Of a stretch of DNA of 10,340 nucleotides, positions 1 to 6,563 are shown one piece after another. The position numbers and the translations under genes are program-made. This DNA is from an uncultured Clostridia bacterium. GTDB lineage: Bacteria; Bacillota; Clostridia; Lachnospirales; Lachnospiraceae. The notes under the pieces are model-generated. The model was not told the DNA's origin. It saw only the letters and a list, made by a program, of their open reading frames with translations, and made no database searches. How positions within the stretch are numbered: the first letter of the stretch is position 1; each line of letters begins with the position of its first letter. Location: NCBI GenBank assembly GCA_945622055.1, contig CALZBV010000069.1, positions 1 through 10,340 of the forward strand. Direction: 5' to 3'.

Positions 1-1
1 C

Positions 2-400
2 GGTGCCATCGGAATCGAAGCCTTAAGCCGTGGAGCAAAGGAGGCTGTACTGGTAGAGCAGAACAGGGAGGCGCTTGCATGTATTGCAAAAAACTTAAAG
101 GCAACCCGTTTTGAAAATGAGGCAAAGGTAGTTGCCGGGGATGTGCTTTCTGTCCTGACCGGAATGCGGCATGAGCCGTTTGATGTGATTTTTATGGATC
201 CGCCGTACCGTATGGGCTGGGAGGAGAAGGTTCTTTCTTTACTTGCGAAGGCTGATTTTGTTCACGAAGATACCCTGATAGTTGTAGAAGCTGCAAAGGA
301 GACAGGCTTTGATTTTGCAGATGAACTTAATTTTGCAGTGAAAAGGGTAAAATGCTATGGGTCCAACCAACATATATTTCTTGAAAAGAGGCAGTTATGA
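2..400 (+). CDS. rsmD: 16S rRNA (guanine(966)-N2)-methyltransferase RsmD, 3' part (5' end outside window)
   Basis: Seen: an open frame from base 2 to the TGA at 398-400 gives about 132 residues with no start inside the window, so this is a C-terminal fragment. It opens with GAIGIEALSRGA, the SAM-binding motif I of RsmD, followed by VLVEQ (acidic motif II). The catalytic motif DPPY, typical of N2-guanine/N6-adenine methyltransferases, is at bases 197-208. Known: RsmD methylates G966 of 16S rRNA in the assembling small ribosomal subunit; the family is about 180-190 residues, so roughly 50 are missing. An internal ATG at 143 is not the start, because motif I lies upstream of it. The stop overlaps the coaD start as ATGA, indicating translational coupling; rsmD-coaD is a common bacterial pairing. 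Confidence 0.94.
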   Translation, partial: GAIGIEALSRGAKEAVLVEQNREALACIAKNLKATRFENEAKVVAGDVLSVLTGMRHEPFDVIFMDPPYRMGWEEKVLSLLAKADFVHEDTLIVVEAAKETGFDFADELNFAVKRVKCYGSNQHIFLEKRQL

Positions 401-888
401 GAAAAGGTATTTATCCGGGAAGCTTTGACCCGGTAACACTCGGACATCTTGATATTATCCACAGAGCAGCGGATCTCGTGGACGAGCTAGTGATTGCGAT
501 TCTGCATAACAGCAGTAAAAAGGGACTGTTTACCACCGAGGAGAGAATTGATCTGTTAAAGCGTGTAACAGAGGATATTCCGAATGTTAAGGTGATTTCC
601 TTTGACGGTCTTTTGGTGGATTGTGCAATTCAGTACGGAACGAAAACGATTATCCGTGGGTTACGTGCAGTAACGGACTTTGAATATGAGCTTCAGCTGG
701 CACAGACGAATAAACGTCTGCGTCCGGATATCGATACCATTTTCCTGACAACGAATGTGAAGTATTCCTATCTGAGCTCCAGTGTTGTGCGGGAGGTTGC
801 GTCCTATGGGGGAGACATCAGTCATTTTGTTCCGGAAAAAATCATTGATGATGTTTATAAAATTGTAAAGCGAGGAGAGAAAAAATGA
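397..888 (+). CDS. coaD: Phosphopantetheine adenylyltransferase CoaD (PPAT)
   Basis: The product transfers AMP from ATP to 4'-phosphopantetheine, giving dephospho-CoA and pyrophosphate, the penultimate step of coenzyme A synthesis in the cytoplasm. Seen: 163 residues, normal for bacterial PPAT (about 160). The N-terminal GIYPGSFDPVTLGH contains the nucleotidyltransferase T/HxGH motif at residues 14-17. IIRGLRAVTDFEYE and the C-terminal YSYLSSSVVREVASYGGD (the ISSSxVR-type ATP-binding motif) are also present. The ATG overlaps the rsmD stop (ATGA, 397-400) and its own stop overlaps the next ATG in the same way (885-888), so three genes are coupled. AAAGAGG just upstream (384-390) is a usable ribosome binding site. 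Nothing is missing or unusual. Confidence 0.97.
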   Translation: MRKGIYPGSFDPVTLGHLDIIHRAADLVDELVIAILHNSSKKGLFTTEERIDLLKRVTEDIPNVKVISFDGLLVDCAIQYGTKTIIRGLRAVTDFEYELQLAQTNKRLRPDIDTIFLTTNVKYSYLSSSVVREVASYGGDISHFVPEKIIDDVYKIVKRGEKK

Positions 889-1544
889 GTTCAAAGAGAA
901 TTGAGCAGTTAATTGAGGATATTTACGAGTATATGGAAAGCTGTAAGCCGACGATGTTTAATGGCTCCAAGATTACGGTTCAGAAGGATGTCATGTATGA
1001 TTATCTCGATGAACTGCGTCTTAAGGTTCCGGAAGAAATCAAAAGATGTCAGAAGATGATTGCAAATCGTGATGCAATTATGGCAGATGCGGAGAAAAAG
1101 GCTCTTGAGATTGTAGACGCTGCAAGAGAGCAGGCGCAGAAGCTGGTAAATGAGAGTGAGATTATGCAGCAGGCGTATTATCAGGCAAATACAATGATTC
1201 AGAACGCTACCGAGCAGGCACAGGATATGGTGAATCAGGCGAATTATGAAGCAATCCAGATTCGTCAGGGCTCTCTTGGGTACTCGAATCAGATGCTTGG
1301 TGAGATTGAATCCATTTTTTCCTCCTCCTACGAGGTAATTCAGAATCAGACCGAAGCGATGCTGTTAGCACTTCGTCAGAAGCTGGATACGATTTCCGCA
1401 AACCGCATGGAATTAAACGGAGAGGATCAGCCGGCGGTTCTTGGTGAGCCTGAAACGGAATCGGACCAGGAGGAGACTGCGGGGGAGAATCCGGACGACT
1501 ACAATTTTGATGAGGATACATTCCTACCGAACCCGGAGGAATAA
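885..1544 (+). CDS. Soluble coiled-coil protein with acidic C-terminal tail (often annotated 'ATPase' in Clostridia)
   Basis: Seen: 219 residues with no signal peptide or membrane segment. A short N-terminal region (residues 1-45) precedes a long Ala/Glu/Gln-rich helical stretch (about 45-170) with heptad-like spacing, including AEKKALEIVDAAREQAQ and repeated QA(N/Q) units. The tail (about 175-219) is very acidic and Pro/Gly-rich, hence probably disordered. The start at 885 is preceded by GAGGAGAG (871-878) and overlaps the coaD stop by 4 bases. Known: proteins of this type follow coaD in many Clostridia and are named 'ATPase' because the helical part resembles stalk subunits of V-type ATPases. 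No Walker motif is visible, so no ATPase activity is implied. A DivIVA-like or scaffold role is conceivable; function is not known to me. The last 21 bases overlap the 3' end of ylbJ on the other strand. Confidence 0.85.
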   Translation: MSSKRIEQLIEDIYEYMESCKPTMFNGSKITVQKDVMYDYLDELRLKVPEEIKRCQKMIANRDAIMADAEKKALEIVDAAREQAQKLVNESEIMQQAYYQANTMIQNATEQAQDMVNQANYEAIQIRQGSLGYSNQMLGEIESIFSSSYEVIQNQTEAMLLALRQKLDTISANRMELNGEDQPAVLGEPETESDQEETAGENPDDYNFDEDTFLPNPEE

Positions 1545-2468
1545 TATAGTTGCAGCGAGTAGTGCTGCCAGGAGTTTTGAACGGATATAGTGCGCAAACG
1601 GGAGGTTACTTCCCGTGAGCGCACTTTTTGTTTGTACGATACCGCAAAGACCACCCAAGGAAACGAAAGCACCAGTCAGCGGAATGAGGAAATGCTTTGG
1701 AAGCGGGAGTGCGGAAAGGGCTGAGGTACCGGTGGTAATTTCAAGCAGGGAGCAGAGGCAGGCAGTTAACAGGGGAGAAAGAGGGAGCAGTCGCAGGAGT
1801 TCTGTCAGGACAGAAAACAATACAATATATCCCCCAATACGAAGCAATAAGGAAAAGGCCTGTTCAATGGCTTTATCAAGAAGCAGAAAGGAAAAAGAAA
1901 GCGCATGCCGAGAAGACCTTCTTTTTTCGGTGGCAGTATATTTATGCCGGGAAAACAGAACTCCGGGACGAAGCAGAAATGCTGACAGAATGGACGAAAC
2001 CCAGAGAATAAGAAGAAATTCCAAAGCAAAGTCAGGTATGGAAAGAAGCGTGACGCAAAGATAGCCAAGAATAAAGAATGGACCGGCGTTGTTACAAAGA
2101 GGGAGCAGAAAGGTTCCCTCTTTTGAGGAGATACGTCCGGTAGTGACCAGCTCGGCAACTGTTTTTGCACCAACCGGAAGACCGGAGAATAGGCCGATGA
2201 TAATTGCATAGCAGCCGGAACCGGAGCAGCCAAATAACGGAGAAAGCACCGGGGAAAGAATACCGGAAAGAAAATCAGAGCATCCGGTGGATACCATAAG
2301 CCCGGACAGGATAAGAAACGGAAGAAGACTTGGAATGACCTGATAAAACCACAAAATCAGCCCATTTTTGGCACCGGTCAATGCTTCGGACGGAAAGAAA
2401 AGCAGCAGAAGAAGTGCCCCAAAAAGAAAAAGTGGGAGAAAGCGATAGAGAGGGGGTTGCTGTTTCAT
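1524..2468 (-). CDS. ylbJ: YlbJ-type sporulation integral membrane protein
   Basis: Seen: 314 residues, strongly hydrophobic, with about eight predicted membrane segments. The nucleoside-transporter-gate/YlbJ pattern is clear: FSGLPVGAKTVAEL (about 94-107), CNNAGPFFILGY (125-136), EITTGTSAL (243-251) and LGGLCGIVQTKS (271-282). Known: B. subtilis YlbJ is a sporulation membrane protein needed for heat-resistant spores; its transported substrate, if any, is unsettled. Start choice: the frame is open upstream to 2630, but that part lies inside tmcAL. ATG 2468 gives a family-like N-terminus (MKQQPPLYRFL) 13 bases after the tmcAL stop. ATG 2489, overlapping the tmcAL stop by 8 bases, is an alternative. 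Neither has a strong ribosome binding site, so translation may depend on coupling to tmcAL. The 3' end converges with and overlaps the coiled-coil gene by 21 bp. No - strand terminator is evident past 1524. Confidence 0.9.
   Translation of the reverse strand: MKQQPPLYRFLPLFLFGALLLLLFFPSEALTGAKNGLILWFYQVIPSLLPFLILSGLMVSTGCSDFLSGILSPVLSPLFGCSGSGCYAIIIGLFSGLPVGAKTVAELVTTGRISSKEGTFLLPLCNNAGPFFILGYLCVTLLSIPDFALEFLLILWVSSILSAFLLRPGVLFSRHKYTATEKRRSSRHALSFSFLLLDKAIEQAFSLLLRIGGYIVLFSVLTELLRLLPLSPLLTACLCSLLEITTGTSALSALPLPKHFLIPLTGAFVSLGGLCGIVQTKSALTGSNLPFAHYIRSKLLAALLAATILFLRVR
1590..1629 (+). terminator. Rho-independent terminator of the rsmD-coaD-orf operon, inside ylbJ coding sequence
   Basis: Outer stem GTGCGC (1590-1595) pairs with GCGCAC (1619-1624). 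Inner stem ACGGGA (1598-1603) pairs with TCCCGT (1611-1616). A 2x2 internal loop (AA/GA) separates them, the loop is 7 nt, and TTTTT (1625-1629) then GTTT follows. It lies 45 bases past the stop of the coiled-coil gene and is oriented for + strand transcription. On the - strand the same bases encode residues 282-293 of YlbJ. In that direction the hairpin is not followed by a T-run, so it should not stop ylbJ transcription. Confidence 0.85.
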
Positions 2469-2481
2469 GCGTACCGTCCGG

Positions 2482-3717
2482 TTATTCATTGATAACAAGA
2501 TATGAGTATTCGTCCGGCAAAAGAACACCATATTTCTGATAGAAAACCTTTGCATAAAGGTCTGCGGCGCATAGGTCGTACTCCAGAAGCAGAAGCTCTG
2601 TGGAATTACAGCGTTTGTTCTTTTGTCCAAGCTTTGTAATGACCGGAAGACCGGCAGTTTCCTTAAGGGTTTTTAATAGCGGGGAAGCAGGGAGGCGGAA
2701 ACCGAGAATTCTGGCATATCCTGTACACTGACCGGCAGACGGACGAAAAAGTGCCATATCGTCTTTCGTAATGCCGAGCAGAATATGTAGAAAACAGCGC
2801 TCCAGGCGGGTACGGGTGTATTGCTTCACCTTAATCTGACGAAGACGCTCCTCATAGCTGCAGGGAGCAGTACGCGTTTTAAGGCGTGCGAAAAGCTCCG
2901 GAGAAATGTCCCAGATTGCGGAAAGCTCAGCACCCATGGTCAAAAGTCTGTAGTCCAGGAGAGGATAAAAATCTTCAGCAAATACCGGCTGCAGAGGTTT
3001 TTTTGAAAAAAGCGGATGGAGAGAAGCCGGCAGCGATGAAAAAAAGACAGCCCGGTTTTGAGAGGTGTCTTCCAAAAGCAGGGTACGGAGTGCAGTTGCA
3101 GAAGAAAACCCGGAGGCATCCGTCTTCGTATCATGATAGCCTGCACCAATGCGTGAAATCGGAACCGGTACGATTGAACTTTTCAGCCGGTAAAGCGCCT
3201 TACAGTATTCGAGACCTAAAAGTGCATTCGGCGAAGACAAAAGCGCGCAGGCTTCGTCCCCAAGAAGTCCCCTGGCAGCCGCAAAACGTGCGGCCGGAAA
3301 GGAAAGACCCTGCTTTAGCTGTTCCTTTAAACGAAGCTTGTATTCCTCCGGTTCCTCGCACAAAAAGGCTGCGGTTTCCATAAAAAGTGACGCATCGGCA
3401 ACAGCATCGGTACCAAAGCAGAGTGTATCGACGCAACCGAGCCGGTGCAGAATCGAAACAGCGCCTTCAGCGAAAAATTCCGCACTTCCCGTGGCATAGC
3501 AGAACGGAAGCTCCAGAACGAGGTCCACACCTTCTAACAGTGCACATTCGGTACGGGTATATTTATCAAAGCAGGCCGGAATGCCACGTTGCGTAAAATT
3601 ACCGCTCATTATTGCAATGACAAAATCTGCTCCGGTAATCCGGCGTGTTTCTTCGAGATGATACCGGTGTCCATTGTGAAAAGGATTGTATTCCACGATA
3701 ACGCCTGCAACCTTCAT
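2482..3717 (-). CDS. tmcAL: tRNA(Met) cytidine acetate ligase TmcAL (YlbM family)
   Basis: Known: TmcAL uses ATP and acetate to acetylate the wobble cytidine (ac4C34) of elongator tRNA-Met through an acetyl-AMP intermediate, replacing the acetyl-CoA-dependent TmcA of enterobacteria. Seen: 411 residues, close to the B. subtilis protein. The N-terminus GVIVEYNPFHNGH holds the nucleotidyltransferase HxGH motif at residues 14-17. SGNFTQRG (38-45), FGTD (101-104), SPNALLGLEY (162-171), ISRIGAGYHD (187-196) and SSATALR (205-211) are family signatures. The ATG at 3717 has AAAGGAG (3727-3733) at proper spacing. The regulator gene ends 21 bases upstream, too close for a separate terminator and promoter in the gap. 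ylbM is a neighbour of ylbJ in B. subtilis too, but there on the opposite strand. Confidence 0.94.
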   Translation of the reverse strand: MKVAGVIVEYNPFHNGHRYHLEETRRITGADFVIAIMSGNFTQRGIPACFDKYTRTECALLEGVDLVLELPFCYATGSAEFFAEGAVSILHRLGCVDTLCFGTDAVADASLFMETAAFLCEEPEEYKLRLKEQLKQGLSFPAARFAAARGLLGDEACALLSSPNALLGLEYCKALYRLKSSIVPVPISRIGAGYHDTKTDASGFSSATALRTLLLEDTSQNRAVFFSSLPASLHPLFSKKPLQPVFAEDFYPLLDYRLLTMGAELSAIWDISPELFARLKTRTAPCSYEERLRQIKVKQYTRTRLERCFLHILLGITKDDMALFRPSAGQCTGYARILGFRLPASPLLKTLKETAGLPVITKLGQKNKRCNSTELLLLEYDLCAADLYAKVFYQKYGVLLPDEYSYLVINE

Positions 3718-3738
3718 AGCCTGCTCCTTTCGAATGTA

Positions 3739-4359
3739 TCAGCGATGTTTGTAGTAAAAAATTGCGAGCTGCGTGCGGTCACGGAGGTCGAGCTTTTCTA
3801 AAATAGCGCTCAGATAATTCCGTACCGTTCCCTCAGAAAGAAAGAGGGCAGAGGCAATCTCTTTGTTGTTCAGTCCGTCTGCAACCAGCCGCATAATCTC
3901 AAGCTCTTTATCCGCAAGCGGCAAATCGGAAAGTGTGGATTTATTTGGTGCAGCAAGTATGTCCGGGATTTTTCGGACAACTTCGCTTCCGAATACATTC
4001 TGGCCACCGAACACGGCGTGGAGTGCAGGAGTGATACTTTCAAAATCCTGCTTGAGCAGATAGCCCTTTGCACCAAGTCTGAGTGCGCGAACGATGTATT
4101 CGTCGTCGGAAAAGGTAGTCAGAAAAAGAATTTTTGCATTTGGGTCGAAGGAGAGGATCTCCGTTGCAGCATCAAGTCCGTTCATACCTTCCATACGAAT
4201 ATCCATTAACAGAATATCCGGGTGGTGTTCCTGATATAAGGAAATTGCTTCCTGTCCGCTGCGGCCGAGGGCACAGACGCTAATCCCGTCCGCCGCCTCT
4301 AAAATTGTTTTTAGTGAAATACCGACGAGTCGGTCATCGTCTACAATCAGAACTCTCAT
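3739..4359 (-). CDS. NarL/LuxR-family response regulator
   Basis: Seen: 206 residues in two domains. The receiver domain (about 1-118) has acidic pocket D7-D9, phosphoacceptor D53 in LLMDIRMEGMNG, switch Thr 81/82 in LFLTTFSDD, and K103 in GYLLKQ. The LuxR-type helix-turn-helix (about 148-200) contains ELEIMRLVADGLNNKEIASALFLSEGTVRNY in two consecutive parts around residues 152-182. The start at 4359 was chosen for the MRVLIVDDD receiver N-terminus and an AAAGGAG site (4366-4372); the frame runs further upstream only inside the kinase gene. It overlaps the 3' end of the kinase by 26 bases, so the pair is co-translated. It is the obvious candidate to bind the palindrome at 5505-5520 and control the divergent ABC operon. 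Confidence 0.95.
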   Translation of the reverse strand: MRVLIVDDDRLVGISLKTILEAADGISVCALGRSGQEAISLYQEHHPDILLMDIRMEGMNGLDAATEILSFDPNAKILFLTTFSDDEYIVRALRLGAKGYLLKQDFESITPALHAVFGGQNVFGSEVVRKIPDILAAPNKSTLSDLPLADKELEIMRLVADGLNNKEIASALFLSEGTVRNYLSAILEKLDLRDRTQLAIFYYKHR

Positions 4360-5422
4360 GTTCGTTCTCCTTTGGAATTGATACAAAAATATGAAATCCG
4401 TCCTGTACACTGAAACGAATGGTTCCCCCGAGTGCCAAAGCGCGTGCCTGCATGTTTTCCAGCCCCATTCCTGCAGGCTGTGACGGTAATGCTGCCGTCG
4501 TGCCGTTGTCGGCAATGGACAGATGGTACAGGGAAGTGAATTCCTGCAGTTTTACCGAAATGGAATCGGCGTTGCTGTGTTTAATCGTATTGGAGATTGC
4601 TTCCTTTGTAATCGTAAGCAGGCAATAGGTGACTGAAATCGGCGGTTCGCTGCTGATTTCATAGGTTAAATCGGTATGATAGCCCTTACAGTCAGAAAGC
4701 AGCAGTCTGGTTGAGCTTTTCAGTTCGATTCCCTGGTCTCTGAGGTCATGAACACTGTTGCGGATTCCGTTCATTGCGGCATCCAGGCTTTCCTTTAGTA
4801 AAAGAAGGGACTCGTCTTCTTTATGAATCGTAAGGAGTGCACCAAGCTGCAGCAGGGAACGGGAAAGCAAATGACCTACATTGTCATGGATTTCTCTGGC
4901 AATCCGGGTTCGTTCCTGCAGCATTGCAAGGTTCAGGTTGGAATCCTGCTCTTTTCGAAGTGCCTCGGTTTGTTTTTTCAGGAGAAGCTGTTCTTCCTTA
5001 TCCGTGTCGCGCTGCATACGAAACTCCTTCAATAGTGCAAGATGCCTGCGATGCAAATCGGAGAGGGCAGCAGCAAACAGGAGAAACAGAAGCAGCAACA
5101 GCTGCAGGGTATAGGTCATATGTTCTGAGCCTGCCAAAAGGACCGGCAGCAGACAAAAGAAGGCCAGAGCCGTTTTCTTCCGGGAAAAAAGAGAATATAA
5201 GAAGCAGGGGAGGAAAAAGGCTGCCTGAGGCACGATGAAGGAAAGCACAACAGCTCCGAAAAAGAATGCAGTAATGTAGCCGTCTTTTCGTATCAGATCG
5301 TCCAGACAAAGAAAAATCAGTGTCAAAAGAAACAAAAGCACTGAGGTGGCGGGAGCCATATCCAGGACCAGTAAAACAATGCCGGAAAGCAGTAAAAGTG
5401 CTTTATCCAAAAGCAGTTCCAT
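4334..5422 (-). CDS. Membrane sensor histidine kinase, HPK7/HisKA_3 (DesK/LnrJ-like)
   Basis: Seen: 362 residues. The N-terminal third (about 5-120) is hydrophobic, with some five or six membrane segments and no sizeable extracytoplasmic domain, as in intramembrane-sensing kinases. A charged helix (about 121-165) leads to the H-box ERTRIAREIHDNVGHLLS with phosphoacceptor H179. The ATPase domain has the N-box ITKEAISNTIKHSNADS (N278), D305-N-G, and GMGLENMQARALALGG (318-333). The start at 5422 is preceded by AAAGGAGG (5429-5436); the upstream extension to 5512 runs across the promoter and is rejected. Known: kinases of this family (DesK, LiaS, LnrJ) phosphorylate NarL-type regulators. The missing outer domain suggests it senses a membrane state or a membrane-active compound, or receives the signal from the transporter (inference). 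Confidence 0.94.
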   Translation of the reverse strand: MELLLDKALLLLSGIVLLVLDMAPATSVLLFLLTLIFLCLDDLIRKDGYITAFFFGAVVLSFIVPQAAFFLPCFLYSLFSRKKTALAFFCLLPVLLAGSEHMTYTLQLLLLLFLLFAAALSDLHRRHLALLKEFRMQRDTDKEEQLLLKKQTEALRKEQDSNLNLAMLQERTRIAREIHDNVGHLLSRSLLQLGALLTIHKEDESLLLLKESLDAAMNGIRNSVHDLRDQGIELKSSTRLLLSDCKGYHTDLTYEISSEPPISVTYCLLTITKEAISNTIKHSNADSISVKLQEFTSLYHLSIADNGTTAALPSQPAGMGLENMQARALALGGTIRFSVQDGFHIFVSIPKENEHESSDCRR

Positions 5423-5465
5423 AGGAAGCCTCCTTTCTGAAGGGGATGAAGAAATACACCGTTTT

Positions 5466-5494
5466 ATTATAGCACATTGGAGGAAGGTTGAAAA
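5466..5494 (-). promoter_or_regulatory. Promoter of the kinase-regulator(-tmcAL-ylbJ) transcript
   Basis: Reading the - strand, a perfect -10 TATAAT (5471-5466) is preceded by TGC, forming an extended -10 (TGnTATAAT). At 17-bp spacing there is a -35 of TTTTCA (5494-5489; 4 of 6 consensus). Transcription would start near 5459, about 37 bases before the kinase ATG. Confidence 0.7.
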
Positions 5495-5504
5495 GGAGAA
5501 AGCG

Positions 5505-5520
5505 TATGACATTTGTCATA
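5505..5520. promoter_or_regulatory. Perfect 16-bp palindrome, probable response-regulator operator
   Basis: TATGACA (5505-5511), TT, TGTCATA (5514-5520): two 7-bp arms in perfect dyad, in the middle of the divergent intergenic region. A third copy of the half-site, TATGACA, recurs at 5548-5554, and TATGATA at 5566-5572. NarL-type regulators bind as dimers to inverted heptamer-like sites, so this is the natural site for the adjacent regulator. Binding is inference. Confidence 0.65.
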
Positions 5521-5542
5521 TGATTGTTTTGACATACGACAC

Positions 5543-5571
5543 TGGAATATGACAGGGAAAGCTGGTATGAT
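5543..5571 (+). promoter_or_regulatory. Promoter of the ABC transporter operon, extended -10 with weak -35
   Basis: TATGAT (5566-5571) is preceded by TGG (5563-5565), an extended -10. The hexamer 17 bp upstream (5543-5548, TGGAAT) is a poor -35, consistent with activator-dependent transcription from the upstream palindrome. The predicted start is near 5578, giving a leader of about 28 bases before the ATG at 5606. A consensus TTGACA at 5529-5534 is too far away (31 bp) to serve this -10. Confidence 0.55.
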
Positions 5572-5605
5572 AGGGAAAGAAATCAGGAAAGGAAGAGAAA
5601 GTCCT

Positions 5606-6553
5606 ATGGAAACGGTAGTAAAGATTAATAATCTTGTAAAGCGTTATTCGGAGCTGGTCGCAGTGGACCATCTGAATCTCGAAATAAAGCGCGGTGAGGT
5701 GTTTGGTCTGCTTGGTCCGAACGGAAGCGGAAAATCAACGACAATTAATTGTATGCTTTCCTTGACCCAGTACGATAAGGGTGAGGTTCAGTTGTTCGGA
5801 CAGAAAATGCATTCGGGAAATCTTGACGTGAAAAGCAAAATCGGTGTGGTGTTCCAGAATGTTGCGGTATTTGAGGAACTCACGGTTTATGAAAATATCG
5901 ATTATTTCTGCAGTCTGTATGTAAAGGATAAAAAGAAGAGAAAGGAACTGGTGGAGGAGGCCATCCGGTTTGTCGGACTGGAGGAGTTTACGAAATTCTA
6001 TCCGAAGAAGCTGTCCGGTGGTTTGCTCAGGCGTCTCAATATTGCCTGTGGGATTGCACATAAGCCGGAGTTAATTATTTTCGATGAACCGACGGTTGCC
6101 GTTGACCCGCAGAGCCGGAATAAGATTCTGGAGGGCATTCAGGAACTGAACCGTCAGGGAGCAACCATTATCTACACCTCGCACTATATGGAAGAGGTTG
6201 AGCAGCTTTGTACCCGTATTGCCATTATGGATAAAGGGCAGACCGTAGCCGTGGGAACGAAGGAAGAATTAAAGCGCATGACGCAGATTGGCGAAACGAT
6301 TCGTGTAGAGGTTCCGGAGATTACCGGGGAGCAGCTTGCGGGAGTGAAGCAGATTCATCATGTGTTCCAGACGGAATACAGGGACGATATGCTTGTTGTA
6401 AAATGCAACGGCGGGAAACATAACGTACTTCATATTCTGGAGTATCTGAACCGGTCACAGGTTCAGTTTGGAAGAGTATTTGCAGAGCTTCCGACGTTAA
6501 ACGATGTCTTCCTTGAGATTACCGGAAAAGAGCTCAGGGACGAAGCAAAGTAG
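5606..6553 (+). CDS. ABC transporter ATP-binding protein (DrrA/LnrL-like, ABC-2 exporter class)
   Basis: Seen: 315 residues with a complete nucleotide-binding domain. Walker A is GPNGSGKST (37-45), Q-loop Q84 lies in VVFQN, the signature LSGGLLRRLNIA is at 136-147, Walker B LIIFDEP is at 156-162, and the H-loop H193 lies in TSHYMEE. A C-terminal extension (about 215-315) is typical of DrrA-type drug/lipid exporters. The start at 5606 gives METVVKINNL and sits behind GGAAAGGAAGAG (5586-5597); the upstream extension to 5513 crosses the promoter. Its stop overlaps the ribosome binding site of the next gene, and the two ABC-2 permeases follow directly. It energises export by those permeases at the cytoplasmic face. 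The substrate is unknown; the nearest familiar arrangement is B. subtilis LnrL (linearmycin resistance). Confidence 0.95.
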   Translation: METVVKINNLVKRYSELVAVDHLNLEIKRGEVFGLLGPNGSGKSTTINCMLSLTQYDKGEVQLFGQKMHSGNLDVKSKIGVVFQNVAVFEELTVYENIDYFCSLYVKDKKKRKELVEEAIRFVGLEEFTKFYPKKLSGGLLRRLNIACGIAHKPELIIFDEPTVAVDPQSRNKILEGIQELNRQGATIIYTSHYMEEVEQLCTRIAIMDKGQTVAVGTKEELKRMTQIGETIRVEVPEITGEQLAGVKQIHHVFQTEYRDDMLVVKCNGGKHNVLHILEYLNRSQVQFGRVFAELPTLNDVFLEITGKELRDEAK

Positions 6554-6563
6554 GAGGGTGGAT

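Noticed and set aside
1615..2064. 149-residue + strand open frame opposite ylbJ
   Set aside because: It is antisense to a clear YlbJ membrane protein, begins just inside the terminator and has an Arg/Ser-rich shadow-type composition.
2886..3383. 165-residue + strand open frame opposite tmcAL
   Set aside because: It is antisense to a complete, motif-rich TmcAL; Lys/Pro/Arg-rich translation with no start signals.
4837..5238. 133-residue + strand open frame opposite the histidine kinase
   Set aside because: It is a shadow of the kinase membrane and linker region; no ribosome binding site and no recognisable domain.
5529..5534. Consensus TTGACA as -35 of the ABC operon
   Set aside because: The nearest good -10 (TATGAT at 5566) is 31 bp away and the TATGAC at 5548 is only 13 bp away, so neither fits a sigma-A promoter with this hexamer.
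5423..5605. N-terminal extensions of the kinase (to 5512) and of the ABC ATPase (from 5513)
   Set aside because: Both would translate through the promoters and palindrome. The shorter starts at 5422 and 5606 have good ribosome binding sites and family-like N-termini.
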